Assembly (NCBI GenBank): GCA_041685505.1
Contig: JAWLFQ010000101.1
Span: 1 to 6,671 of the forward strand
Source: T1Sed10-7 sp041685505
Lineage (GTDB): Bacteria > Actinomycetota > Nitriliruptoria > Nitriliruptorales > Nitriliruptoraceae
DNA length: 6,671 nucleotides
Direction: 5' to 3'
Shown here: positions 1 through 5,810 of the stretch, in pieces
How the letters are laid out: the number at the start of each line of letters is the position of its first letter
How positions within the stretch are numbered: the first letter of the stretch is position 1
Program-made: the position numbers and the translations under genes
Notes under the pieces: model-generated
What the model saw: the letters and a program-made list of their open reading frames with translations, nothing else
Told to the model about the DNA's origin: nothing
The model's database searches: none

Positions 1-492
1 TCAGCCGTGAGCGGTGACCAGGGTCTCCTCGACCAGGGCCTCGGCCTGCTCCTCGTCCTTCTTGATGGCGACGGCGAGCTCGGAGAGCAGGATCTGCTTC
101 GCCTTGGTCAGCATGCGCTTCTCGCCCGCCGAGAGGCCCTTGTCCTTCTCCCGCGTCGCGAGGTTCCGGACCACCTCGGCGACCTGGTAGATGTCACCGG
201 AGCGCAGCTTCTCGTAGTTGGCCTTGAACCGTCGGGACCAGTTGCCGGCGGCCTTGCCCTCGGGCTCACGCAGGACGTCGAGGACCTGCTCGACCTCCTT
301 CTTGCTGACCACGTTGCGGATACCGACCTCCTCGCAGGAGTCGGCCGGCACCATCAGCGTCAGGTCCCCGTAGGTCAGGCGGAGCACCAGGTACTCGCGT
401 GCCTCCCCCTTGAGCTCGCGCTCCTCCTTGCGTTCCACGACCGCTGCGCCGTGGTGGGGGTAGATGACGGTGTCGCCGACGCTGTAGGCCAT
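1..492 (-). CDS. carD: CarD family RNA polymerase-binding transcriptional regulator
   Basis: CarD binds the beta subunit of RNA polymerase and the upstream edge of the bubble, stabilising open complexes at rRNA and many housekeeping promoters. The product is 163 aa, close to the 162 aa of M. tuberculosis CarD. The N-terminal RNAP-interacting Tudor-like domain (about residues 1-55) carries VGDTVIYPHHGAA. The helical C-terminal DNA-binding domain (about 60-160) carries NWSRRFKAN and GLSAGEKRML. Trp85, which in mycobacterial CarD wedges into the minor groove at the -10 edge, is at the same position here, and Arg25 of the RNAP interface is kept. Position 47, an RNAP-contacting Arg in M. tuberculosis, is Met. 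ATG at 490-492 was chosen over an in-frame ATG at 592-594 because homologues begin here and an AGGAG lies 9 nt upstream; the extra 34 residues look like translated leader. The stop codon is the first three bases of the window, so the gene is complete. Whether anything is co-transcribed downstream cannot be seen. The family call is very secure. Confidence 0.97.
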   Translation of the reverse strand: MAYSVGDTVIYPHHGAAVVERKEERELKGEAREYLVLRLTYGDLTLMVPADSCEEVGIRNVVSKKEVEQVLDVLREPEGKAAGNWSRRFKANYEKLRSGDIYQVAEVVRNLATREKDKGLSAGEKRMLTKAKQILLSELAVAIKKDEEQAEALVEETLVTAHG

Positions 493-501
493 AGAGGCTC
501 G

Positions 502-506
502 CTCCT
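502..506 (-). promoter_or_regulatory. Ribosome binding site of carD
   Basis: AGGAG on the minus strand, 9 nt before the ATG at 492. It supports the short CarD start over the longer in-frame one. Confidence 0.8.
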
Positions 507-552
507 GACGGGGTCCTGGCGGACCGGTTCTCCGGTGGTCTGGCGCCGTGGG

Positions 553-582
553 ACCGAACCGGGAAGCAGCCGGTACCGAACC
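553..582 (-). repeat. Direct repeat in the carD leader
   Basis: The 8-mer GGTTCGGT (minus-strand reading) occurs at 575-582 and again at 553-560. The starts are 22 bp apart, about two helical turns, so both copies face the same side of the DNA. The first copy is followed by ACC and the second by CC. The pair lies 61-90 nt upstream of the carD start codon. It could be a pair of protein-binding half-sites or chance similarity in GC-rich sequence. Confidence 0.35.
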
Positions 583-780
583 CTGGATGCGCACAGCAGG
601 ACGCTGTCATCAGGTCGGACCCGCACCGCTCGACGGCCGTCTGGACGGCACCTTTCGCTCGACTCGCTCGTGCTGGGTCCTGCAGGCGCGACCGCGGTGC
701 TACCTCGACGTGGACACCGCCGCGCAACCGACCCGAGAAGCGTCCCCGCACAGGCGGACAACGCCCTCTCGGACAGGGGC

Positions 781-809
781 AGGATACCACGCAGGACCCT
801 CGCGGTCGA
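781..809 (-). promoter_or_regulatory. Candidate sigma-70-type promoter of carD
   Basis: On the minus strand there is a -35-like TCGACC (804-809), a 17-nt spacer, and a -10-like TATCCT (781-786) preceded by TGG, an extended -10 feature. Each hexamer matches 4 of 6 consensus positions. Transcription would start near 774-776 and run into carD with a leader of about 280 nt. No better promoter was found closer to the gene. This is pattern recognition only; a processed transcript or another sigma factor is possible. Confidence 0.5.
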
Positions 810-819
810 GGGCTGCGGC

Positions 820-834
820 GGGCCTGTGCGGCCC
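820..834 (-). terminator. Possible hairpin downstream of disA
   Basis: GGGCC, a 5-nt loop (TGTGC on the plus strand), and GGCCC form a perfect 5-bp GC stem beginning 28 nt after the disA stop and just before the candidate carD promoter. There is no T-run after it. Actinobacteria often use hairpins without a U-tract, so partial termination of disA is possible, but a stem this short also arises by chance at this GC content. Confidence 0.25.
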
Positions 835-861
835 CTGCGATCCACGCCCCCGGCCGAGCGC

Positions 862-1929
862 TCAGGCCATCCGCTCCATCACGGTCGGTTCCGACAGCCG
901 GCGCAGCCCGTCCTGGATCGTGCGGGCACGGGCTTCGCCGACACCCTCCACCTCGTCGAGCTCGGCGATGGTCGCCTCCATCACGCGGGGCAGCGTGTGG
1001 AAGCGCTCCACCAGGCGTTCGACCACCGTGGCCGGCAGGCGGGGGATGCGCGACAGCAGGCGGTAGCCGCGGGGGGTGACCGGCTTGTCCAGCTCCTCGT
1101 CGCTGTAGGCCAGCAGCATCGCCACCAGCTCCGCGTCGAGCAGCGCGTCGGTCCCGAGCTCGCTGAGCTCCTCGAGGACCTTGCTGAGCTTGCGTCGACG
1201 ATCCCGCAGGTAATCGCGCACCATCAGCTCGCGCTCGTCAGCGACCGAGCCGACGAGCTCGTCGAGCTGCAGCTGGATCAGACGGCCCTCGGTGCCGAGC
1301 TCGATGACGTGGGCCTCGACCTCGCTGGCGATGCGCCGCAGCATCTCCGCTCGCTGCAACGCCAGCACGGCGTCGCGCACCGTCACGGCGTCCTCGACCT
1401 CCCGGGCGGACAGCAGCGCGGACACCTCGTCGAGCCGGTAGCGGTACCGCTCGAGGGTGGACAGGGCCTGGTTGGCCCGCACGAGCAGCGTCGAGACCTC
1501 CTCGAGCACGTGACGCTGCTCGCCGACGTAGAGGTTGACCATGCCCATCGACTCCGACACCGTCACGATGGGGGTCGAGGTCTGTCGTGCGGTGCGCTCG
1601 GCCGAACGGTGCCGGGTACCGGTCTCGGAGGTGGCGATCGTGGGGTCGGGCACCAGGTGGACGTTGGCGCGCAGGACCCGGCCGGCGTCGGCATCGAGCA
1701 CCAGTGCCCCGTCCATCTTCGCGAGCTCCGCGATGCGTTGGCTGGTGGCGGCGATGTCGATGACGAAGCCGCCGGAGACCAGCGGTTCGATCTGCGGTGA
1801 CCAGCCGATCACGATCAGCGCGCCGCGACCGGCGCGGATGATGCGCTCGATGCCCTCCCTGAGCGGCGTCCCCGGAGCCAGCAGTGCCAGCACGTCGCGC
1901 AGGGCCGGGTCGCGGCTCAGTTCCACCAC
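862..1929 (-). CDS. disA: DNA integrity scanning protein DisA, diadenylate cyclase
   Basis: DisA condenses two ATP into cyclic di-AMP and, in Bacillus and mycobacteria, senses branched DNA, slowing synthesis when bound to Holliday-like junctions. The product is 355 aa, against 358 in M. tuberculosis. The N-terminal DAC domain (about 1-140) has both catalytic signatures: DGA at 73-75, with the metal-binding Asp, and RHR at 106-108 within GTRHRSAERTA, which binds ATP. A helical spine follows (about 145-285, including ANQALSTLERYRYRLDEVS). The C-terminal RuvA-like helix-hairpin-helix DNA-binding domain (about 295-350) includes ELDEVEGVGEARARTI. The octamer-forming architecture therefore looks intact. 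Two tandem GTG codons lie at the start. The first (1927-1929) has AAGGAG 7 nt upstream; the longer in-frame start at 2001 adds 24 residues not typical of the family. The next gene upstream is a helicase, 147 nt away, instead of the often adjacent radA. No clear promoter was found, so read-through from the mutY-helicase unit is possible. Confidence 0.97.
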   Translation of the reverse strand: MVELSRDPALRDVLALLAPGTPLREGIERIIRAGRGALIVIGWSPQIEPLVSGGFVIDIAATSQRIAELAKMDGALVLDADAGRVLRANVHLVPDPTIATSETGTRHRSAERTARQTSTPIVTVSESMGMVNLYVGEQRHVLEEVSTLLVRANQALSTLERYRYRLDEVSALLSAREVEDAVTVRDAVLALQRAEMLRRIASEVEAHVIELGTEGRLIQLQLDELVGSVADERELMVRDYLRDRRRKLSKVLEELSELGTDALLDAELVAMLLAYSDEELDKPVTPRGYRLLSRIPRLPATVVERLVERFHTLPRVMEATIAELDEVEGVGEARARTIQDGLRRLSEPTVMERMA

Positions 1930-1936
1930 CGTGCGG

Positions 1937-1947
1937 CTCCTTCCTCC
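1937..1947 (-). promoter_or_regulatory. Ribosome binding site of disA
   Basis: Minus-strand GGAGGAAGGAG, a doubled Shine-Dalgarno whose AAGGAG (1937-1942) is 7 nt before the first of two tandem GTG codons. It fixes the start at 1929 (or 1926). Confidence 0.8.
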
Positions 1948-2076
1948 ACGCTGCGCACCCGCACGGCAGGATCGAGCCGAGCGCGGGGTCGCGAAGCCCA
2001 TGGACCCCGACAGGACCGCGCCCCGTGCGGTCGTGCGGCCCCAGCGCAGCCTAACGCAGCGCAGGCCGGTCGCGGG

Positions 2077-3669
2077 TCAGGCCCGCAGCCACCTCGCCAC
2101 CGCAGCAGGTTCGCGATCGACGTCCAGCTCATCGATGCGGCGCGCGACGGCGGCGACCTCCGCCAGGAAATCGGCATGCCCACCCCGCTCGGGATCCTCG
2201 GCGGTTCCCCGCGCATAGGCCAGGACCAACCGGGCCTCGCGGCCATCGGCCTTGCAGCGCAGCACCCGCCCGAGACGCTGCACCAACTGCCGGCGCGTGC
2301 GGAAGGCCGCGAGCACCACGGCCACGTCAGCCTCCGGCACGTCCACCCCCTCATCGAGCACGCGCGGGGCGAGGAGCACGGACAGACGCCCCCGGCGGAA
2401 CTGCGCCAGGCGGATGCGCCGGCGCTCGCCGTCCAGCCCGCCGTGGACGGTCTCCGCCGACACCCCCGCAGCCACGAGGGTGCGCGCCGCGGCCTCGGCT
2501 TGCGCCACGGTGTCGGTGAACACCAGGCAGCGGCCACCGGCCAGCGCAGGGGCCGCGGAGGTCACCACCGCGAGCTTGGCAGCCGAGGTGGCCGCGATCT
2601 CCCGGCGTTGCCGCACCCGCGAGAGGTACTCCCGGCAGGCACGTGCCTGGGTCCCGGACCCTCCCCCGGCATCGGCCTCGGCCACCACCGCGGCCACCGC
2701 GCGCAGGAGTGCCCGCGGCTCCCGCGGCATGCCCAGGCCACCGACCAGCTCCCGGTGGAGGCTGCGCACACGGCGATCGGTCGCGTCGTAGCTGGCCTGC
2801 TCGTCTGCGGGCAGCTCGACCGCAGCCAGCCCGATGGAGAAACCGGCGACGGTGCCGTCGGCCACGGCGCGGTCGTAGCGGTAACGGAACACCACCGGAC
2901 CGAAGAAGGGCGCCAGCACCTCGTCGATGCCCTCGTCCCCACGCTCGTAGGTGGCGGTCAGGGCCAGCCTGAGGGCGCATGCCTCGGGCAGCGCAGCACC
3001 CCAGGTGGGAGAGCCGTAACGGTGGGCCTCGTCGGCGATCACGAGCCCGGCACTGCCCGGCGGGAGATCGAGGGGGACCTCGGCCGCCGAGTGCGGTGTG
3101 GCCAGCAGGACCTGGTGGGAGAACAGGTCGTCGCGGCCCCCACCACCCAGCCGACCGACGGTGACCTCCGGGAGCAGCGCACGCACCTGCGCGCGCCACT
3201 GCTCGAGCAACTCCAGGGTGGGCACCAGCACCAGGACGCGGCCACCCCGGTCGAGCACGATGCGGCTGGCGGCGATCGCCAGCCGGGTCTTGCCCGTCCC
3301 CGTGACCGCCTCGATCACCCCGCGGCCGGTGCGCGACCACTCCGCCAGGGCTTCGGCCTGCCACGGGCGCAACCCGAGCGCGTCGAGCTCCGCGCGGGTC
3401 CCTGCGGTCGGCGACGCGGTGGACGGATACCGCGGCGTGGCGCCCGCAGCGTCGGGTGGCGGTGGGCTGGCGGCGGTGAGCCGCCAGCGGGTCCGGCCCA
3501 GGACCTCGGTGCGCTGGAAGCGCGGATCGCCCGACAGGGCCCGCTCGAGGGCGGCCCGGCTGACGCCACGCCCCCCGGCCGCGCGGACCGCACGCAGGAG
3601 CTGATCGACGCTGGCATCGTCCTCACGCGCCAGCAGCTCCGCGGCTGCGGCGACGAGCGGCGAGGTCAC
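2077..3669 (-). CDS. DEAD/DEAH-box (SF2, XPB/ResIII-like) helicase coupled to mutY
   Basis: This is a superfamily 2 ATP-dependent helicase or translocase of 530 aa; its substrate is not known from sequence. Residues 1-65 look like a small winged-helix module (SVDQLLRAVRAAGGRGVSRA). A Pro/Ala/Thr-rich linker follows (about 66-95), then RecA-like domain 1 with LRPWQ (100-104), Walker A TGTGKT (123-128), DEAH box (213-216) and motif III LTAT (237-240). Domain 2 (about 365-490) has the motif V region DEGVDVPEADVAV (439 onward) and motif VI QRLGRVLR (464-471) with both arginine-finger-type residues. Between them, about 265-365 is charged and helical without a recognised motif. LRPWQ and the LTATYER segment followed by GPVVFRY recall the XPB/Rad25 group, hence the label. 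The GTG start at 3667-3669 overlaps the mutY TGA as GTGA, implying translational coupling. The open frame continues upstream through mutY, but that part is a shadow of mutY. A role in DNA repair is inferred from the neighbours and from helicase motifs only. Confidence 0.88.
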   Translation of the reverse strand: MTSPLVAAAAELLAREDDASVDQLLRAVRAAGGRGVSRAALERALSGDPRFQRTEVLGRTRWRLTAASPPPPDAAGATPRYPSTASPTAGTRAELDALGLRPWQAEALAEWSRTGRGVIEAVTGTGKTRLAIAASRIVLDRGGRVLVLVPTLELLEQWRAQVRALLPEVTVGRLGGGGRDDLFSHQVLLATPHSAAEVPLDLPPGSAGLVIADEAHRYGSPTWGAALPEACALRLALTATYERGDEGIDEVLAPFFGPVVFRYRYDRAVADGTVAGFSIGLAAVELPADEQASYDATDRRVRSLHRELVGGLGMPREPRALLRAVAAVVAEADAGGGSGTQARACREYLSRVRQRREIAATSAAKLAVVTSAAPALAGGRCLVFTDTVAQAEAAARTLVAAGVSAETVHGGLDGERRRIRLAQFRRGRLSVLLAPRVLDEGVDVPEADVAVVLAAFRTRRQLVQRLGRVLRCKADGREARLVLAYARGTAEDPERGGHADFLAEVAAVARRIDELDVDREPAAVARWLRA

Positions 3670-4601
3670 GACGACTGACCGGGCAGCGCCAACTGGCCGT
3701 CGACGTACTCCGCGAGGCCCTCGCCCACCAACCCGTCGGCGATGCGCCGGGCCCGGTCCGGCTGCTCGGGCCACCCGGTGACGTCGGCGACACGGGCCAG
3801 GTCGACCGGGCCCGTGCGCAGGGCCTGCACCAGCCGACCGCGTCCCTGCCGATCGGAACCGGTGAAGACCGCCTGGGGCCGGGTGGTGCCCGCCGAACCC
3901 TGGGCCGGGTCCGGCGGCGCGTAGTCCGTGCGCGCCCATGCGCAGGAGCCGGCGATCGGGCAGCTGCCGCACCGCGGTGCGCGCTTGGTACAGACCTGTG
4001 CCCCCAGGTCGAGGACGGCCTGGTTCCAGAGCCAGCCGCGACCGAGGGGGACCAGCGCGTCCGCGAGTTCCTGCGCCTGCGGGATGCCCAGGCGGTGCCC
4101 GGCCGCCGCACGTGCGAGGAAGCGCGCGGCGTTGGTGTCCACCACTCCGTGGTCCCGCTCGTAGGCGAAGACCAGCACGGCCCGGGCGGTGTAGGGACCG
4201 ACACCGGGCAGCGCGAGCAGGGCGTCGAGGTCGTCGGGCGGCCGCCCCCCGTGCTCGGCGACGAGCACCTGCGCGGCACGGTGCAGGTGCACCGCACGGC
4301 GGTTGTAGCCGAGCCCCTCCCAGGCCAGCACGACCTCCCCCAGCGGCGCCTGCGCACAGTCCTGGGCCGTCGGGAAGCGCGCCAGGAAGGCCTGGTACGG
4401 CGCGATGACGCGAGCGACCTGGGTCTGTTGCAGCATCAGTTCCGAGACCAGGATCGCCCACGGGTCGCGCGTGGTACGCCAGGGCAGATCGCCACGCATG
4501 CCGTCGGCCCACGCGAGCAGGTCCGCGGTCAGGCGGCGCCGGGTCGCGGGGCCCGGCATCACGGGCAGGTCATCGGGCTGCGGAGCCGACCGGGAGGCCA
4601 C
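3666..4601 (-). CDS. mutY: A/G-specific adenine DNA glycosylase MutY
   Basis: MutY excises adenine mispaired with 8-oxoguanine (or G), starting base-excision repair that prevents G:C to T:A transversions. The product is 311 aa from GTG at 4601, similar to the roughly 304-aa M. tuberculosis protein. In order there are: DLPWR (38-42); the catalytic Glu54 in SELMLQQTQV; the HhH motif LPGVGPYTA (131-139), with Tyr137 where endonuclease III has its catalytic Lys, as expected for monofunctional MutY; catalytic Asp155 in VVDTN; and a 4Fe-4S loop with Cys204, 211, 214 and 220 spaced C-x6-C-x2-C-x5-C. The usual C-terminal MutT/NUDIX-like 8-oxoG-recognition domain is replaced by a short module of about 65 residues (FTGSDRQGRGRL to the end) that matches the mycobacterial C-terminus in form. 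The start is uncertain: GTG 4601 is the first start after an in-frame TAG and has a weak ribosome binding site, while ATG 4559 would remove 14 residues without losing any motif. The helicase follows with a 4-nt overlap. Confidence 0.96.
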   Translation of the reverse strand: MASRSAPQPDDLPVMPGPATRRRLTADLLAWADGMRGDLPWRTTRDPWAILVSELMLQQTQVARVIAPYQAFLARFPTAQDCAQAPLGEVVLAWEGLGYNRRAVHLHRAAQVLVAEHGGRPPDDLDALLALPGVGPYTARAVLVFAYERDHGVVDTNAARFLARAAAGHRLGIPQAQELADALVPLGRGWLWNQAVLDLGAQVCTKRAPRCGSCPIAGSCAWARTDYAPPDPAQGSAGTTRPQAVFTGSDRQGRGRLVQALRTGPVDLARVADVTGWPEQPDRARRIADGLVGEGLAEYVDGQLALPGQSS

Positions 4602-4643
4602 GGGTCCGGTTCCGTTCGACGGCGGCAGCTGCGGCGGGGGCGG

Positions 4644-4672
4644 AGGCTATCTCCTCACACCGGTAACGTCGG
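4644..4672 (-). promoter_or_regulatory. Weak candidate promoter of mutY
   Basis: On the minus strand: CCGACG (4667-4672), 17-nt spacer, TAGCCT (4644-4649). The -10 keeps the T-A-x-x-x-T pattern and the -35 matches 3 of 6 consensus positions. It would give a leader of about 36 nt before GTG 4601. The match is weak and chance is not excluded. Confidence 0.25.
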
Positions 4673-4690
4673 GGCAGCGCGGGACCGCGT

Positions 4691-4706
4691 AGGACGGCAG
4701 GACGGC
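4691..4706 (+). repeat. Tandem octamer duplication in the aroG leader
   Basis: AGGACGGC occurs twice head-to-tail (4691-4698, 4699-4706), followed by CG-rich sequence able to form a small stem (CGGC-GAC-GCCG, 4703-4713). It lies 28-43 nt upstream of the GTG start of the DAHP synthase gene. No leader peptide rich in Phe, Tyr or Trp codons was found, so there is no sign of classical attenuation. Confidence 0.35.
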
Positions 4707-4721
4707 GACGCCGCCGCGCCG

Positions 4722-4727
4722 AGGAGG
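4722..4727 (+). promoter_or_regulatory. Ribosome binding site of aroG
   Basis: AGGAGG, 6 nt before GTG 4734. It decides this start within an open frame that stays open far upstream across mutY antisense. Confidence 0.85.
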
Positions 4728-4733
4728 ACCCAG

Positions 4734-5810
4734 GTGACCGCACCCACCGACCCACTGACCACGGTCGACGACCGCCACGTCGATGCCTTCGAACCGATCG
4801 CGACGCCGGTGGAGGTTCGGGCCGAGCTCCCGGCCAGCGACGCCCACCACGCCGTGGTCAGCCGTGCCCGCGCGGACATCGCGGATGCGATGCGTGGCGA
4901 GGACGACCGCATGGTGGTCGTCGTCGGTCCCTGCTCGATCCACGACGCCGGGATCGCCCGCGAGTACGCCGAGCGGCTGCGACCCGTGGCCGAACAGCTC
5001 GCCGATGACCTGATCGTGGTCATGCGGACCTACTTCGAGAAGCCCCGGACCTCCATCGGGTGGAAGGGGCTGATCTACGACCCCGGCCTGGACGGCTCCT
5101 ACGATGCCTCGCGGGGGCTGCGCGTCGCTCGTGAGGTGCTCCTCGACGTCACCGGGATGGGGCTGCCCTGCGCCGTCGAGGTGCTGGACACCATCACCCC
5201 CCAGTACCAGACGGATCTGGTGGCCTGGGCAGCGATCGGGGCACGCACCGTGGAGAGCCAGGTGCACCGCCAGCTCGCGTCGGGGCTGTCGATGCCGATC
5301 GGGTTCAAGAACGGCACCGACGGCACGCTCGGGGGAGCCCGCAACGCGCTGTCGGCAGCCATCGCCCCCCACGCCTTCTTCGGCATCGATGGGCTCGGGC
5401 GCAGCACCGTGGTCCGTACCACGGGCAACCCCGACGTCCACATCGTGCTGCGCGGCGGGAACGACGGTCCCAACTACACCGCAGCGCACGTCGAGGCCGC
5501 CCGTGCGGCGGGCCGTGAGGTGACCGGACACGCCCGACCGGTGATGGTGGACGCCAGCCACGGCAACTCCGGCAAGGACCACCGCCGGCAGCGCCTGGTC
5601 GTCGCCGACCTGCTCGAGCAGTGGCGGCAGGATGATCACGGCCTGCTGGGGTTGATGATCGAGAGCAACCTCAACCCCGGGCGTCAGGACTGGTCACCCG
5701 ATGCGCCCCTGGCACACGGGGTGTCCATCACCGATGCCTGTGTCGGTTGGGACGAGACGGTCGAACTGCTCCAGGCGTGCGCTCAGACCGTCGCTGCCGG
5801 CAGGACGTAG
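4734..5810 (+). CDS. aroG: 3-deoxy-7-phosphoheptulonate (DAHP) synthase, type I (AroF/G/H family)
   Basis: This enzyme condenses phosphoenolpyruvate with erythrose 4-phosphate to DAHP, the first step of the shikimate pathway to aromatic amino acids, in the cytosol. The product is 358 aa, against 350 for E. coli AroG, and the fold signatures appear in the expected order: GPCSIHD (65-71), EKPRTSIGWKG (102-112), LDTITPQY (151-158), GARTVESQVHRQLASGLS (169-186), GFKNGTDGT (190-198), VLRGG (238-242), VDASHGNS (272-279) and GVSITDACVGW (329-339). Metal ligands equivalent to E. coli Cys61, His268, Glu302 and Asp326 are Cys67, His276, Glu310 and Asp334. Substrate-binding Arg98, Lys103 and Lys192 are also kept. 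This type normally shows feedback inhibition by one aromatic amino acid, but which one cannot be read here, so the symbol among aroF/G/H is a convention. The GTG start follows AGGAGG. The gene is divergent from mutY, and its last 28 nt overlap the convergent ideR. Streptomyces and Mycobacterium rely on the unrelated-length type II enzyme, so a type I gene is a point of note. Confidence 0.95.
   Translation: MTAPTDPLTTVDDRHVDAFEPIATPVEVRAELPASDAHHAVVSRARADIADAMRGEDDRMVVVVGPCSIHDAGIAREYAERLRPVAEQLADDLIVVMRTYFEKPRTSIGWKGLIYDPGLDGSYDASRGLRVAREVLLDVTGMGLPCAVEVLDTITPQYQTDLVAWAAIGARTVESQVHRQLASGLSMPIGFKNGTDGTLGGARNALSAAIAPHAFFGIDGLGRSTVVRTTGNPDVHIVLRGGNDGPNYTAAHVEAARAAGREVTGHARPVMVDASHGNSGKDHRRQRLVVADLLEQWRQDDHGLLGLMIESNLNPGRQDWSPDAPLAHGVSITDACVGWDETVELLQACAQTVAAGRT

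Larger units (their letters stand above)
493..861. other. Intergenic region disA-carD (369 nt), probable carD leader
   Basis: No convincing gene is present. Open frames crossing it run into carD or disA in the wrong frame and have Arg/Pro/Ala/Gly-rich translations typical of GC-rich shadows. Reading leftward, it holds a small GC hairpin after disA, a promoter candidate (781-809), a directly repeated 8-mer (553-560 and 575-582) and a short hairpin (512-525: GGTCC, loop TGGC, GGACC) just before the carD ribosome binding site. If the promoter is real, the carD mRNA has a leader of about 280 nt. I did not recognise a known riboswitch in it. Confidence 0.6.

Noticed and set aside
493..594. N-terminal extension of CarD (34 residues from ATG 594)
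   Set aside because: CarD proteins start at the MAYSVGD-like position, and the AGGAG before 492 fits that start.
493..809. A ydaO-type c-di-AMP riboswitch in the carD leader, suggested by the disA neighbour
   Set aside because: I could not find the conserved purine-rich core segments. A covariance-model search would settle it.
375..845. Minus-strand frame starting just after disA and running into carD
   Set aside because: It overlaps most of the carD N-terminus out of frame, has an Arg/Ser/Pro-rich translation, and lacks a ribosome binding site.
7..1800. Long plus-strand open frame (597 codons) antisense to carD and disA
   Set aside because: It is the mirror of two well-recognised genes. 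Its translation is a low-complexity Leu/Gly/Asp/His-rich string with no family motif, which is typical of antisense frames at high GC.
2072..2086. Hairpin across the helicase stop codon as a terminator
   Set aside because: GCGGG-TCAGG-CCCGC is a perfect 5-bp stem, but it overlaps the coding end, has no T-run, and is likely at this GC content.
2176..3678. Plus-strand open frame of 500 codons opposite the helicase
   Set aside because: Antisense shadow of the helicase: no motif, no ribosome binding site, and rich in Gly, Arg, His and Gln.
3670..4512. Upstream extension of the helicase frame through mutY
   Set aside because: It lies inside mutY in another frame and is Arg/Ala/Gly/Pro-rich. The GTGA overlap with the mutY stop gives a natural start, and the helicase domains need none of it.
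4602..4733. Attenuator or leader peptide before aroG
   Set aside because: No short frame with clustered Phe, Tyr or Trp codons and no strong alternative stems were seen.
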